A stretch of 64,000 bases of DNA from assembly GCF_900104675.1 (NCBI RefSeq), contig NZ_LT629945.1, positions 2,773,667-2,837,666 on the forward strand, in the 5' to 3' direction. Origin of the DNA: Angelakisella massiliensis. Its GTDB lineage: Bacteria; Bacillota; Clostridia; Oscillospirales; Ruminococcaceae. The position numbers and the translations under genes were made by a program. The notes under the pieces were generated by a model, which worked only from the letters and a program-made list of their open reading frames with translations, was not told the DNA's origin and made no database searches. Below, piece after piece: positions 8,601 through 17,054 of this stretch. Numbering within the stretch: the stretch's first letter is position 1; each line of letters begins with the position of its first letter.

Positions 8601-9360
8601 ACAGCAGCTGCTGGACCTGGCGGGGGATGTGGGATTTGCCTTGCTCAAAAGCGGGGGTGAAATCTATCGGGTGGAGGAATCCATCCGCAGAATCTTTCTG
8701 GCTTATGGCCAGGACTCCGGCGACGCTTTTGTGATCCCCTCTGTCATTATCGTTTCCTTCACCACTCCCCAGGGCCGTTCCTATACCAAAATGCTCCGGG
8801 TACGGGGACAGACAGTGGATTTGGAACGGGTAGAGCGTCTGAACTCTCTTTGCCGGAAAATCTGCCTGCATCCCATGGAGCCGGAAGCAGTTCGCCGGGA
8901 GCTGGAAAGCATTGAAGGTGTCTCCCGCTATGGCTATCATTGGCGGATGGCCGCATATGCCATGGTTGCTTTCTTTTTCACCCTGCTTTTTGCCGGAACA
9001 GCAGGGGACGCGGTGGCCGCAGGGCTGTGCGGTCTTGCCACCTGCATTGCCTGTGAGCAGATGAACCGCTTTCATACCAACTCCTTCTTTGTCAACACCA
9101 TTGCCAGCGCCATCATCGCTGCTATGGCACTGGGAGCTGTAAACCTGGGGCTTGGGAGCCATTATGACCGGATCATCATCGGCGCGCTGATGAACCTGGT
9201 GCCGGGGGTAATGATCACCAACTTTATGCGGGATATCATCGCCGGGGACCTGCTGGCGGGGCTGATCAAACTGACCGAATCCCTGCTGGTGGCAACCGCT
9301 ATCGCTCTTGGAGCCGGTATCATCCTCACTGCCGCACGGCTGCTGTGGGGCATCGGCTGA
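8593..9360 (+). CDS. ThrE-type threonine/serine exporter, N-terminal subunit
   Basis: A 255-residue protein of the DUF1212/ThrE N-terminal family. A soluble region (1-110, with LLKSGGEIYRVEESI) is followed by about five membrane segments and ends in KLTESLLVATAIALGAGI. In actinobacterial ThrE this and the next protein are one polypeptide; in Firmicutes they are usually split, as here. The probable role is export of threonine, serine or a similar small amino acid across the cytoplasmic membrane. It overlaps mutY by 8 bp and is followed 11 bp later by its partner. Confidence 0.88.
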   Translation: MDEQQLLDLAGDVGFALLKSGGEIYRVEESIRRIFLAYGQDSGDAFVIPSVIIVSFTTPQGRSYTKMLRVRGQTVDLERVERLNSLCRKICLHPMEPEAVRRELESIEGVSRYGYHWRMAAYAMVAFFFTLLFAGTAGDAVAAGLCGLATCIACEQMNRFHTNSFFVNTIASAIIAAMALGAVNLGLGSHYDRIIIGALMNLVPGVMITNFMRDIIAGDLLAGLIKLTESLLVATAIALGAGIILTAARLLWGIG

Positions 9361-9371
9361 AAGGAGGAAGT

Positions 9372-9821
9372 ATGCTGACAAATTTCTGGCTTCCCTGCTT
9401 CTATGCCACACTGGCCAGCACCGGCTTCTGCATCATCTTCAATATCCGCCGGCCCAAGCGCATCTTTTTCGCCGCTCTGGGGGGCGGACTGGCCTGGGCT
9501 GTTTATCTGCTGGCCGCTCCGGTCGGCAGCGATCTGTTCCAGTATTTCGCCGCCACCATCGCTTTGTCGATGTACGCCGAGGTGATGGCCCGGATATTCA
9601 AATGCCCCGCCACGGAATTTTTGCTGGTGGCCCTCATTCCCCTGGTACCGGGTGGCGGTATCTACCACACCATGGAATACTGTATTCAGGGGGACACCTC
9701 CGCTTTTCTGGAAACAGGGCTGCACACCCTGGGCATCGCCGCCTCCCTGGCAGTGGGAATTCTGCTGGTATCCTCAGCGGTACGCTTGTATCAAACGGTA
9801 AAGGTGATGAAAAGGCGCTGA
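9372..9821 (+). CDS. ThrE-type threonine/serine exporter, C-terminal subunit
   Basis: A 149-residue protein of the DUF3815/ThrE_2 family with four to five membrane helices and the motif LIPLVPGGGIYHTMEY typical of this half. ATG at 9372 follows AAGGAGGAAG; an upstream in-frame start at 9345 lies inside the previous gene and lacks a ribosome site. It forms the exporter with the preceding gene product. Confidence 0.87.
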   Translation: MLTNFWLPCFYATLASTGFCIIFNIRRPKRIFFAALGGGLAWAVYLLAAPVGSDLFQYFAATIALSMYAEVMARIFKCPATEFLLVALIPLVPGGGIYHTMEYCIQGDTSAFLETGLHTLGIAASLAVGILLVSSAVRLYQTVKVMKRR

Positions 9822-10094
9822 GCTTTGACCCATGAAATGCGCCTCTTTCGTGTGAGATCCCTTATTCAGGTTTTATGCACCGGTTTTGTCACCTTTTGGC
9901 CGCTTTTTCGGGAGCATTTCCTTTTAAAATGGATTTGCTCCCTGTTTTTTTGCATTTTTTTGCGTCAAAAACATATTTTTTTCTTTTCAACCTCCTGGAA
10001 AAATGCTATGATAGGGGACAGGGAAAAAATGGCGGCTTTTCCGCCTGCCCTGCTTTGTATGAGATTGACACCAGGAAAGAAAGAAGGAATCCCC

Positions 10095-11396
10095 ATGGAG
10101 CGTTATTACCAGCCGGAGATCGAATGTGCTTCCCGAGAGCAGATCCTCTCCTGGCAGAATGAGCGTCTGGTCAAGCAGGTCAGACACGTTTATGACAATG
10201 TTCCCTATTACCGTAAAAAAATGGAGGAAAAAGGCGTTACTCCCGACGATATCCGTTCGGTGGAGGATCTGCATAAACTGCCCTTTCTGACCAAAGCGGA
10301 CCTGCGGGACGCTTATCCCTACGGGCTGTGCGGTGAGCCCCTTTCCAAATGCGTTCGGATTCAGTCCACCAGCGGCACCACCGGCCGCCGTGTTGTGGCT
10401 TTCTACACCCAGCATGACATCGACCTGTGGGAGGATTGCTGTGCCCGGGCCATCATGGCTGCGGGCGGAACCAATGAAGATGTGGTTCAGGTCTCCTACG
10501 GCTACGGCTTGTTCACCGGCGGCGCGGGACTCCATGGCGGCTCTCATAAAATCGGCGCCCTTACCCTGCCCATGTCCTCCGGCAATACCGACCGGCAGAT
10601 TCAGTTTATGTGCGACCTGGGTGCTACCATCATCTGCTGCACCCCCTCCTACGCCGCATATCTGGCGGAGAGCATCAATGAGCGGGGCCTGCGGGATCAG
10701 ATCCATCTGAAAGCCGGCATCTTCGGCGCCGAGGCCTGGACCCAGGAAATGCGCCGGGATATTGAAAATTCTCTGGGCATCAAAGCATATGATATCTACG
10801 GCCTGACAGAGATCTCCGGCCCCGGTGTGGCCTTCGAGTGCAGCGCCCAAACCGGTATGCACATCAATGAAGACCACTTTATTGCTGAGATCATCGACCC
10901 TGAAACCGGCGAAGTGCTGCCGGAGGGCTCCAAGGGCGAGCTGGTGTTCACCTGCCTGACCAAGGAGGCCTTCCCCCTGCTCCGTTACCGCACCAGAGAT
11001 ATCTGCGTGCTGACCCGGGAAAAATGCTCCTGCGGACGCACCCATGTAAAGATGTCCAAACCCATGGGCCGCAGCGATGATATGCTCATTGTCAAGGGCG
11101 TCAATGTCTTCCCGTCCCAAATCGAGACTGTACTGCTCAACAAGGGCTATGCCGCCAACTATCAGATCATTGTGGACCGTGTGGGCAACAGCGACCGTCT
11201 CGAAGTACAGGTGGAGATGACTCCCGAAATGTTCTCCGATACCGTCACCCTCATCACCGCCAGAGAGCGCGAGCTGGTGGAGGCCCTCAAGGCAATGCTG
11301 GGCATCTACGCCAAGGTGACACTGGTCGCCCCCAAATCCATCGCCCGCAGCGAAGGCAAAGCAGTGCGTATCGTTGACAAGCGGAAGCTTTATTGA
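10095..11396 (+). CDS. Phenylacetate-CoA ligase family protein
   Basis: A 433-residue AMP-forming acyl-CoA ligase of the PaaK type, which activates phenylacetate or related aryl acids to CoA thioesters. Phosphate-binding loop STSGTTG is at 91-97. The adenylation core has YDIYGLTEISGPGVAFEC, a later LRYRTRDI, and C-terminal GRSDDMLIVKGVNVFPSQIE. An in-frame extension upstream to 9825 is rejected: ATG 10095 gives the normal family length, and AGGAAAGAAAGAAGG precedes it. A weak promoter (TTTTCA-17-TATGAT, -10 at about 10006) lies upstream. In anaerobes this enzyme commonly pairs with the ACT-domain protein encoded next and with indolepyruvate ferredoxin oxidoreductase in aromatic amino acid metabolism. 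Confidence 0.92.
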   Translation: MERYYQPEIECASREQILSWQNERLVKQVRHVYDNVPYYRKKMEEKGVTPDDIRSVEDLHKLPFLTKADLRDAYPYGLCGEPLSKCVRIQSTSGTTGRRVVAFYTQHDIDLWEDCCARAIMAAGGTNEDVVQVSYGYGLFTGGAGLHGGSHKIGALTLPMSSGNTDRQIQFMCDLGATIICCTPSYAAYLAESINERGLRDQIHLKAGIFGAEAWTQEMRRDIENSLGIKAYDIYGLTEISGPGVAFECSAQTGMHINEDHFIAEIIDPETGEVLPEGSKGELVFTCLTKEAFPLLRYRTRDICVLTREKCSCGRTHVKMSKPMGRSDDMLIVKGVNVFPSQIETVLLNKGYAANYQIIVDRVGNSDRLEVQVEMTPEMFSDTVTLITARERELVEALKAMLGIYAKVTLVAPKSIARSEGKAVRIVDKRKLY

Positions 11397-11413
11397 GAGA
11401 AGGAGGTATTGTC

Positions 11414-11860
11414 GTGACTGTTAAGCAGATTTCTGTCTTTATTGAAAACAAACCGGGACGTCTGGCGGAATTCACCGATATCCTCTCCCGCAACGGCATT
11501 GATATGCGGGCCCTGTCCATCGCGGAAACACCGGAATTCGGCATCCTCCGCATCATTGTGGATGATCCCTTCAACGCCGCCCGCATCATCAAGGACGCAG
11601 GGTATGTCTGCTCCATCACACCGGTACTGGCTGTGGCCATCCCTGACGAACCGGGTGCGCTGTTCCGCATCCTCACCATCCTGGGTGACGCCGGTGTAAA
11701 TCTGGAATATACCTATGCTTTCACCGCCCGCAAGGAAGATACCGCCTACATGATCTTCCGTGTGGAAAACAACGAAAAGGCTATCGAGGTGCTGACCCGC
11801 AATGGAATCCGTCCCCTCTGCCGCAGCGACCTCAACCATATGTACCACGACGAGGACTGA
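11414..11860 (+). CDS. Tandem ACT-domain protein
   Basis: A 148-residue protein made of two ACT amino-acid-binding domains (about 3-70 and 72-142). The first begins VKQISVFIENKPGRLAEFT and the second AVAIPDEPGALFRILTIL. GTG at 11414 follows AGGAGG at 7 bp; a longer TTG-started frame from 11393 overlaps the ligase stop and has no ribosome site. Standalone ACT pairs like this sit next to PaaK-type ligases in many anaerobes and probably sense an aromatic or branched amino acid (inference). A perfect terminator follows. Confidence 0.88.
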   Translation: MTVKQISVFIENKPGRLAEFTDILSRNGIDMRALSIAETPEFGILRIIVDDPFNAARIIKDAGYVCSITPVLAVAIPDEPGALFRILTILGDAGVNLEYTYAFTARKEDTAYMIFRVENNEKAIEVLTRNGIRPLCRSDLNHMYHDED

Positions 11861-11887
11861 TCCTCGCCTTTCCATCCAAACCAAAAC

Positions 11888-11925
11888 GCCGCCGAAGCTG
11901 CAACAAGGCTTCGGCGGCACTTTTT
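11888..11925 (+). terminator. Rho-independent terminator after the ligase/ACT operon
   Basis: Perfect 11-bp stem GCCGCCGAAGC/GCTTCGGCGGC (11888-11898 with 11908-11918), then a run of five T. Confidence 0.92.
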
Positions 11926-12005
11926 ATGGGAAAATCTCCGTTTTGAATCTCTCTCTGGCGGGGGAATAAATCACTTTTCCATGCAAGGGACGGAAGGAAT
12001 GGTCA

Positions 12006-12971
12006 TTACTGCCGGGAATCTCTCTCTTCCTCAGCCAATACTGCCAGTGCCAGGGAGACGTCCGTCACCAACAAATTTACCAGACCGGACCGAAGGGCCG
12101 CCGCAACCGCCGCCCCCTTATGCCCCCCCAGAGCAATCCCCACCCGGCGGGGAGTGGACAGCAGCGCTCCCCCCGGTCCCGCCATCAACCGCCGTTCCAA
12201 CGGTCCATCATCCCGCTTACCTTGTGGTCCCAACAATCTGCCGAAAACGCTGCCCACCAATTCCCCTTCCAGCGGCGGGCTCAGGTATTGCCGCCACAAA
12301 GGATGCCTCACCGCCAGGGTGGATGTGCTGCTGATACCAGTGACAGCGGCCTTCATTCTCCCGTAGGCTTCCCTTAGCCCCATCAAGGCGGGTTGTGCCC
12401 ATAAATCCTGGCGCAGCTGCTTTCCCTGGATATACAACGGGGCAGGAAAAACCCCCGCCTTGCCGCCGCAGGCTCCTGCCATGGCTTGGGCCAGCGCCCC
12501 CGCTTCCAAGGTTGGGTTTTCCAGGCTGGCCCAGCCGTTGAGGGGCAGCAGCTCCACCGCCGGAAAAGCACCGTCCCCCATAGCAGGCAGCAAGCTTTGA
12601 ACCGTCTTTCCCCAACTGACCCCCATCCTGTCCCCGGGGCTCAGCTGCCGTGCCAGTTCCTCCGAGGCCATCCGCCCCAGCTGGCGCAATGTCTCCCCAT
12701 GGGAAAGATATCGGTTGTTCAGCACCAATGCCTGACGCAGTCCGAAGCGGTCCATCAGCCGCCGCTCCATCTGCCGGTTGCGGTTGTCCGGAAGATGGAT
12801 CAGGATTTCCACCACCCCTTCCTCCCTTGCGTCCAGCAGATACTGGGAAACCTTAAACCGGGTCGTGCCCAGACGTTCTCCAATCTGGGCCTGGGTCAGG
12901 TGCTCATTATAATACAGGTGGGCCATCTCCGCCAACAGGTCCCAACGTTCCTTTCCTTGAGGCTGCTCCAT
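12006..12971 (-). CDS. SorC/DeoR-family transcriptional regulator
   Basis: A 321-residue regulator with an N-terminal helix-turn-helix (about 25-46, LTQAQIGERLGTTRFKVSQYL) and a C-terminal sugar-phosphate-binding domain (about 60-315) with GDRMGVSWGKTV. ATG at 12971 is chosen since AAAGGAG lies 6 bp before it; longer starts to 13043 have no ribosome site. It is divergent from the flavoenzyme gene, with a perfect palindrome between them at 13052-13063, so it probably controls that gene. SorC effectors are usually phosphorylated sugars, an unexpected match for an OYE-type enzyme. Confidence 0.88.
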   Translation of the reverse strand: MEQPQGKERWDLLAEMAHLYYNEHLTQAQIGERLGTTRFKVSQYLLDAREEGVVEILIHLPDNRNRQMERRLMDRFGLRQALVLNNRYLSHGETLRQLGRMASEELARQLSPGDRMGVSWGKTVQSLLPAMGDGAFPAVELLPLNGWASLENPTLEAGALAQAMAGACGGKAGVFPAPLYIQGKQLRQDLWAQPALMGLREAYGRMKAAVTGISSTSTLAVRHPLWRQYLSPPLEGELVGSVFGRLLGPQGKRDDGPLERRLMAGPGGALLSTPRRVGIALGGHKGAAVAAALRSGLVNLLVTDVSLALAVLAEEERDSRQ

Positions 12972-13051
12972 GGGCCGCTCCTTTCTGTTCATTGCGCTTT
13001 GTTTTTCACAAATGTTTTGTCGTGATTCATATGTTGTTTTCATCTATGGTC

Positions 13052-13063
13052 TATGGTACCATA
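13052..13063. promoter_or_regulatory. Operator-like palindrome between SorC regulator and flavoenzyme
   Basis: TATGGTACCATA is a perfect 12-bp palindrome. The half-site CTATGGT also occurs as a direct repeat at 13044-13050. A candidate promoter TTGTTT-17-TACCAT places the -10 box of the plus-strand gene inside it. Confidence 0.5.
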
Positions 13064-13100
13064 ATTTCAGAAAGACACGCAAGGGAAAGGAGCGTTTTTT

Positions 13101-14969
13101 ATGTCTATTCTGTTCACTCCCGGAAAAATCGGCAAGCTGGAACTGAAAAATCGGGTGATTTTCCCCTCCATGTGCAATTTCTATTGCGATGAAAAGGGAT
13201 TTGTCACCGACCGGCTGCGGGCTTTTGTGGAAGCACGGGCCGCCGGTGGAACCGCCATGATCATCATGCCCGGCTCCCCTCATGGTACCCCCGGTCCCGG
13301 ACGTCCCGCTTTATCCGACCCCATTTATTATGATGGCTGGCGCAGCCTGCGGGATATCTGCCACCGATACGGCTGCAAGCTGGTGGTGCAGATTCATCCT
13401 GCCAAAGCCCAGGCGGGACGGGACCCCTCCCTGCTGCTGCCGGACAATATGGATCAGCAGTACATCGACCTTGTGGTAAACAGCTATGCCCGCTGCGCTG
13501 CCGCCGCCCGGGAAATCGGTCTGGATGGGGTGGAGATTCACGGCGCTCATGCTCATGAAGTGGCTCAGTTTATGTCCCCCTACTACAACCACCGGCAGGA
13601 CGCCTATGGCGGAACCCCTGAGAAACGCTGCAAGCTGGCTGTGGACATCATCCGGGCCATCAAGGAACAGGCAGGAGAGGATTTCCCCCTCATCTTCCGT
13701 CTCAGTTCCAGCGAGCGCTTCCCTGGGGGACGGACGGTGGAGGAAACGGCTGAAATCGTTCCCCTCTTGGAGCAGGCGGGAGCTGACGCTCTCCATGTTT
13801 CCACCGGAATGCCCCTGTCGGAAGAATTCATCTCCGCCCCCATGGACGTGCCGGATGGCTTCAATCTCCCCCAGATCGCCCGTATCAAAGAGGAAGTATC
13901 CATCCCCGTTATCGCGGTGGACCGCATCAATACACCTCAACTGGCACAGCAGGTGCTGGAACAGGGATTGGCAGACTTTACCGCCATCGGACGGGGACAG
14001 TTGGCCGACCCGGATTTTGTGCGGAAAGCCCAGACGGGAGAACCCATCTGCCTGTGTTTGGGATGTAATCAGGGCTGCCGCAAATCGGTGACGAAAAAAG
14101 CCATTTACTGTGTACAAAATCCCCGCACCGGCCGGGAAGATACCCTTCGCTTCACCCCCGCCCCCCATCTGAAGGACCAAAAAATCCTTATTATCGGCGC
14201 CGGTGTTTCAGGGCTGGAAGCGGCAATAGATCTTGCTCTCCGGGGAGCGTCTCCGGTGATATGGGAACGCCGCGACTGCCCCGGCGGACTGATGGAACTG
14301 GCGCAGCTTCCTCCCTCCAAATCCGCTATGGCCCGGATGGTGGAATACCGTCTGTCTATGGCGAAAAAGCTGGGCATCGCCATCCATACCGGCATGGAAG
14401 CTACCCCTGAAAAGATCCTGGCGTATGGGCCGGACCTTCTCATCATTGCCACCGGCAGTGTGCCTGCCGTTCCTCCCATTCCGGGACTGGAAGGGGCAGG
14501 TGTGGTCACCGGTGATGAAGCCTTGAGAAATCCCGCTCTGGTCACCGGACAGGTGGCGGTGCTGGGAGGCGGACTGGTAGGAACTGAGGTAGCGGAAACT
14601 CTGGCCGCCAGGGGCGTCTCCGTCACAGTAATGGAGATGGGCGACGCGATCGGTGCGGGACTGAACAAAAACCGCATGGTCTTTGTCCGCCGCCGTCTGG
14701 AAGAAGGCCATGTGACACTGCTGACCAAAACCCGGGTGGTATCGGCAGCGCTGCCGGATATCACCGTGGAGGACGAAACCGGTGTTCACACCCTTACCGG
14801 CTTTGATACCGTGGTGGCGGCAACGGGACGGAAGCCGGAAAACCAACTTGAACAGCAGCTGAAGGCCGTTCATCCCCATCTGCCGGTTTATCTGGTTGGC
14901 GACGCCAAACAGCCGGGCATGGCGATGGATGCGGTAACCAGCGCAGCGCTGTTGGCGGCATCCCTGTAA
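13101..14969 (+). CDS. OYE-type NADH:flavin oxidoreductase with Fe-S cluster (enoate/dienoyl-CoA reductase family)
   Basis: A 622-residue three-domain reductase. An FMN TIM barrel (1-325) carries the active-site HGAHAHEVAQFMSPYYNHR. Cys319, 322, 326 and 337 (C-x2-C-x3-C-x10-C) hold a 4Fe-4S cluster. An FAD domain (IIGAGVSGLEAA, about 366-377) and an NAD(P)H domain (VLGGGLVGTEVAE) complete it. The family reduces activated C=C bonds of enoates, 2,4-dienoyl-CoA or similar substrates in anaerobes. AAAGGAG precedes ATG 13101. It is a single-gene unit divergent from a SorC regulator. The exact substrate cannot be read from sequence. Confidence 0.92.
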   Translation: MSILFTPGKIGKLELKNRVIFPSMCNFYCDEKGFVTDRLRAFVEARAAGGTAMIIMPGSPHGTPGPGRPALSDPIYYDGWRSLRDICHRYGCKLVVQIHPAKAQAGRDPSLLLPDNMDQQYIDLVVNSYARCAAAAREIGLDGVEIHGAHAHEVAQFMSPYYNHRQDAYGGTPEKRCKLAVDIIRAIKEQAGEDFPLIFRLSSSERFPGGRTVEETAEIVPLLEQAGADALHVSTGMPLSEEFISAPMDVPDGFNLPQIARIKEEVSIPVIAVDRINTPQLAQQVLEQGLADFTAIGRGQLADPDFVRKAQTGEPICLCLGCNQGCRKSVTKKAIYCVQNPRTGREDTLRFTPAPHLKDQKILIIGAGVSGLEAAIDLALRGASPVIWERRDCPGGLMELAQLPPSKSAMARMVEYRLSMAKKLGIAIHTGMEATPEKILAYGPDLLIIATGSVPAVPPIPGLEGAGVVTGDEALRNPALVTGQVAVLGGGLVGTEVAETLAARGVSVTVMEMGDAIGAGLNKNRMVFVRRRLEEGHVTLLTKTRVVSAALPDITVEDETGVHTLTGFDTVVAATGRKPENQLEQQLKAVHPHLPVYLVGDAKQPGMAMDAVTSAALLAASL

Positions 14970-15563
14970 CAAGGAGAATACCGTTGCTCAGCGGGCAAGG
15001 GATAAAAACAGCATAACCAAGATGGGGCACAGATCGTTATAATCAAAAGGCGGCTTTCCCTTGAAAATCCGTGGTGGAGATTTCCTGATTTGCCTGATCC
15101 GACAAATGCTTTCCACCATTTCGATTGGTATCTTTTAGGTCCAAAAAGAACAAACAAAAAGGCAAGCTGCACCTTTACGCCCTGCCCTCATCTCTCTTCT
15201 TGTTTTGGGCAAGCTGGCAAAAAACGCTGAACATTTTGATGGGAAAACTTTTTATTCTTTTCCCCAAAGAAGCTTATAAGCAAGCAACAGGGCCGGACGG
15301 ATGTTAAACCGTCTGGCCCTGTTTGGCATTTTTAAAACTATAAAAGAATGTGAGATCAAGGTTATAAAATTTGTGAGGCCGTTTTCAAGAGCAAATTTTT
15401 TCAGCAGGGACCGCATTTTACCTGCGGATATTGCCGACTGAGTTTTGGTATATAACCAGTTTTATAGGAAGAAAATCGCCCTTCACCCCACTACATCTTC
15501 CTTGCAAATAAACTCTCAAGGGCACTCTCTATAGCAGGCTGAACCAGCATTATTTTTTCTGTT
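14970..15563. other. Intergenic region, about 590 bp
   Basis: No convincing gene on either strand; short open frames here have no ribosome site or family pattern. The only clear structure is the terminator hairpin at 15286-15333. Flanking stretches are AT-richer than the genes. Confidence 0.5.
15286..15333 (+). terminator. Rho-independent terminator hairpin
   Basis: 15-bp stem AACAGGGCCGGACGG/CCGTCTGGCCCTGTT with one G-U pair (15286-15300 with 15309-15323), then TTTGGCATTTTT. It is 317 bp past the flavoenzyme gene, so it may end that transcript or an unseen short RNA. Confidence 0.75.
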
Positions 15564-16769
15564 TCAGGCGCTGGTTTCTTCCAAACTTCCAAAATCAAGA
15601 GAGCCCAGCTGCCGCTGCAAATAATCCAGGCTGAAATCAGCGTCATATTGCCGGACACCATGGCTGGCCGCCTGCTCTGCCGTATACTCCGACAAGGGGA
15701 GGATGGTCAGCTGAGAAAAGCCCGGTCCATAATGGGTGACGGTGGGGATAAATTCCACCTGTTCCAGTTCCACTCCCTGGCCTTCTGTCACTGAAAATTC
15801 CAGACGAAGCAGCCCTGCCAGCATATTTTCTGCGCCCACCTGGGCGGAGATGAAATTTCCCAGGGAATAAGCCACATAGCTGCGGCCCCGGCTGGTGGTC
15901 AGCCATTCCCCGCCCTGCAAGACATGGGAATGATGCCCCAGAATGATGTCCGCTCCCGCTTCCGCCAGCTGCCGGGCCAGTTCCTTCTGGCTGTCACTGG
16001 GTACAAATGCTCCCTCCGCCCCCCAGTGGAGACTGAGGACCACCACATCCGCTTCTTCCCGTGCCTGAGCCAGCTTTTCCCGGATGGTATCCATCTGGGA
16101 GAGGAGCAGCACCCCTCCCTCACTGCCAGTTGGGAGAGTGAGGCCATTGGTCAGTTCGGTGGCGGCGATGAGAGCCACCCGGATACCCTCCTCATTGGTG
16201 ATGACCGGAACCCGGTCCCCGTGATCCTGTGTGGCATAACTGCCGGTGACGGCGGCTTCCGGATGGCTGTCCCAGAAACTTTGGGATGCGTTCAGCCCTT
16301 CCTGCCCCTGATCAAAGCAATGGTTGTTGGCGGTGGAAATGAGATTGAAACCCAAAGAAAGGATCTCCTCTCCCACCTCCGGCGGAGAACAAAAACGGGG
16401 ATAGTTGGAAAGGGGCAGAGCCGCTCCTGCTAAAATCGTCTCCTGATTGATAAAAGCAAAATCCGCGTCTGCCACCAGTGGAGCGATGTTTTCATAGGCA
16501 GGGGCAAAATCATAGCCCGTTCCCCCAGTACGCCGCTGGGCCTGGAGATAAATCACATCATGAATGAGATTATCCCCCGCAGCCACCAGCACCCCATGAC
16601 GGGTTTCCGGCTGGGCCGGCTCCTGGGATGAAACCGATGCTTCTTGGAGCTGACTTTGGGAGGAAGGAGGCAGGGGAATCTGGGAACTTTCCAGCTTCTG
16701 CTGACCTGAGCATCCTCCAAGGAGCAGCAAGGCTGCCGCTGCAGCCAATAGCCTCTTCACAATATTCAT
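15564..16769 (-). CDS. CapA-family (PGA_cap metallophosphatase-like) lipoprotein
   Basis: A 401-residue surface lipoprotein. The signal with lipobox LGGCSG ends near Cys19-20, followed by a Ser/Gln-rich linker and a CapA/YwtB domain. Visible blocks are VAAGDNLIH, NQETILAG, STANNHCFDQG, LSLHWGAEG and ILGHHSHVLQGGEW, which carry the Asp/Asn/His metal ligands of calcineurin-like enzymes. Family members take part in poly-gamma-glutamate capsule or wall polymer handling; the rest of a capsule operon is absent here. GGAGGA precedes ATG 16769, and longer frames are not supported. Confidence 0.88.
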   Translation of the reverse strand: MNIVKRLLAAAAALLLLGGCSGQQKLESSQIPLPPSSQSQLQEASVSSQEPAQPETRHGVLVAAGDNLIHDVIYLQAQRRTGGTGYDFAPAYENIAPLVADADFAFINQETILAGAALPLSNYPRFCSPPEVGEEILSLGFNLISTANNHCFDQGQEGLNASQSFWDSHPEAAVTGSYATQDHGDRVPVITNEEGIRVALIAATELTNGLTLPTGSEGGVLLLSQMDTIREKLAQAREEADVVVLSLHWGAEGAFVPSDSQKELARQLAEAGADIILGHHSHVLQGGEWLTTSRGRSYVAYSLGNFISAQVGAENMLAGLLRLEFSVTEGQGVELEQVEFIPTVTHYGPGFSQLTILPLSEYTAEQAASHGVRQYDADFSLDYLQRQLGSLDFGSLEETSA

Positions 16770-17054
16770 ATAAATATCCTCCTCAATGAAGCTGCACAAG
16801 GGGGCGTGAGCCGGCAACAAAAGAAAACTTTCTTCTTTCAGGTGCTGCTTCCTGCTGTTTTTATTCGGGAAACGATGGAATCATTGCTGTCTCCATCAGG
16901 CATAGGGCATCATTGTGTTCTATTATATCGTGCTTTCTTTTTCTTGACAAGGCGGCCAAAACTTCCATAAGCTCCCATTTTGTTCACCGTATTGACACTA
17001 TTCTCCCTATGTACAATAATAGATGACGGATTACATACAGATGGGGCGATCATA

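Noticed and set aside
9825..10094. 90-residue N-terminal extension of the phenylacetate-CoA ligase
   Set aside because: The extension has no family similarity and contains a promoter-like -10; ATG 10095 gives the normal length with a ribosome site.
15125..15307. 60-codon open frame in the gap after the flavoenzyme
   Set aside because: Runs into the terminator hairpin and lacks a ribosome site or homology pattern.
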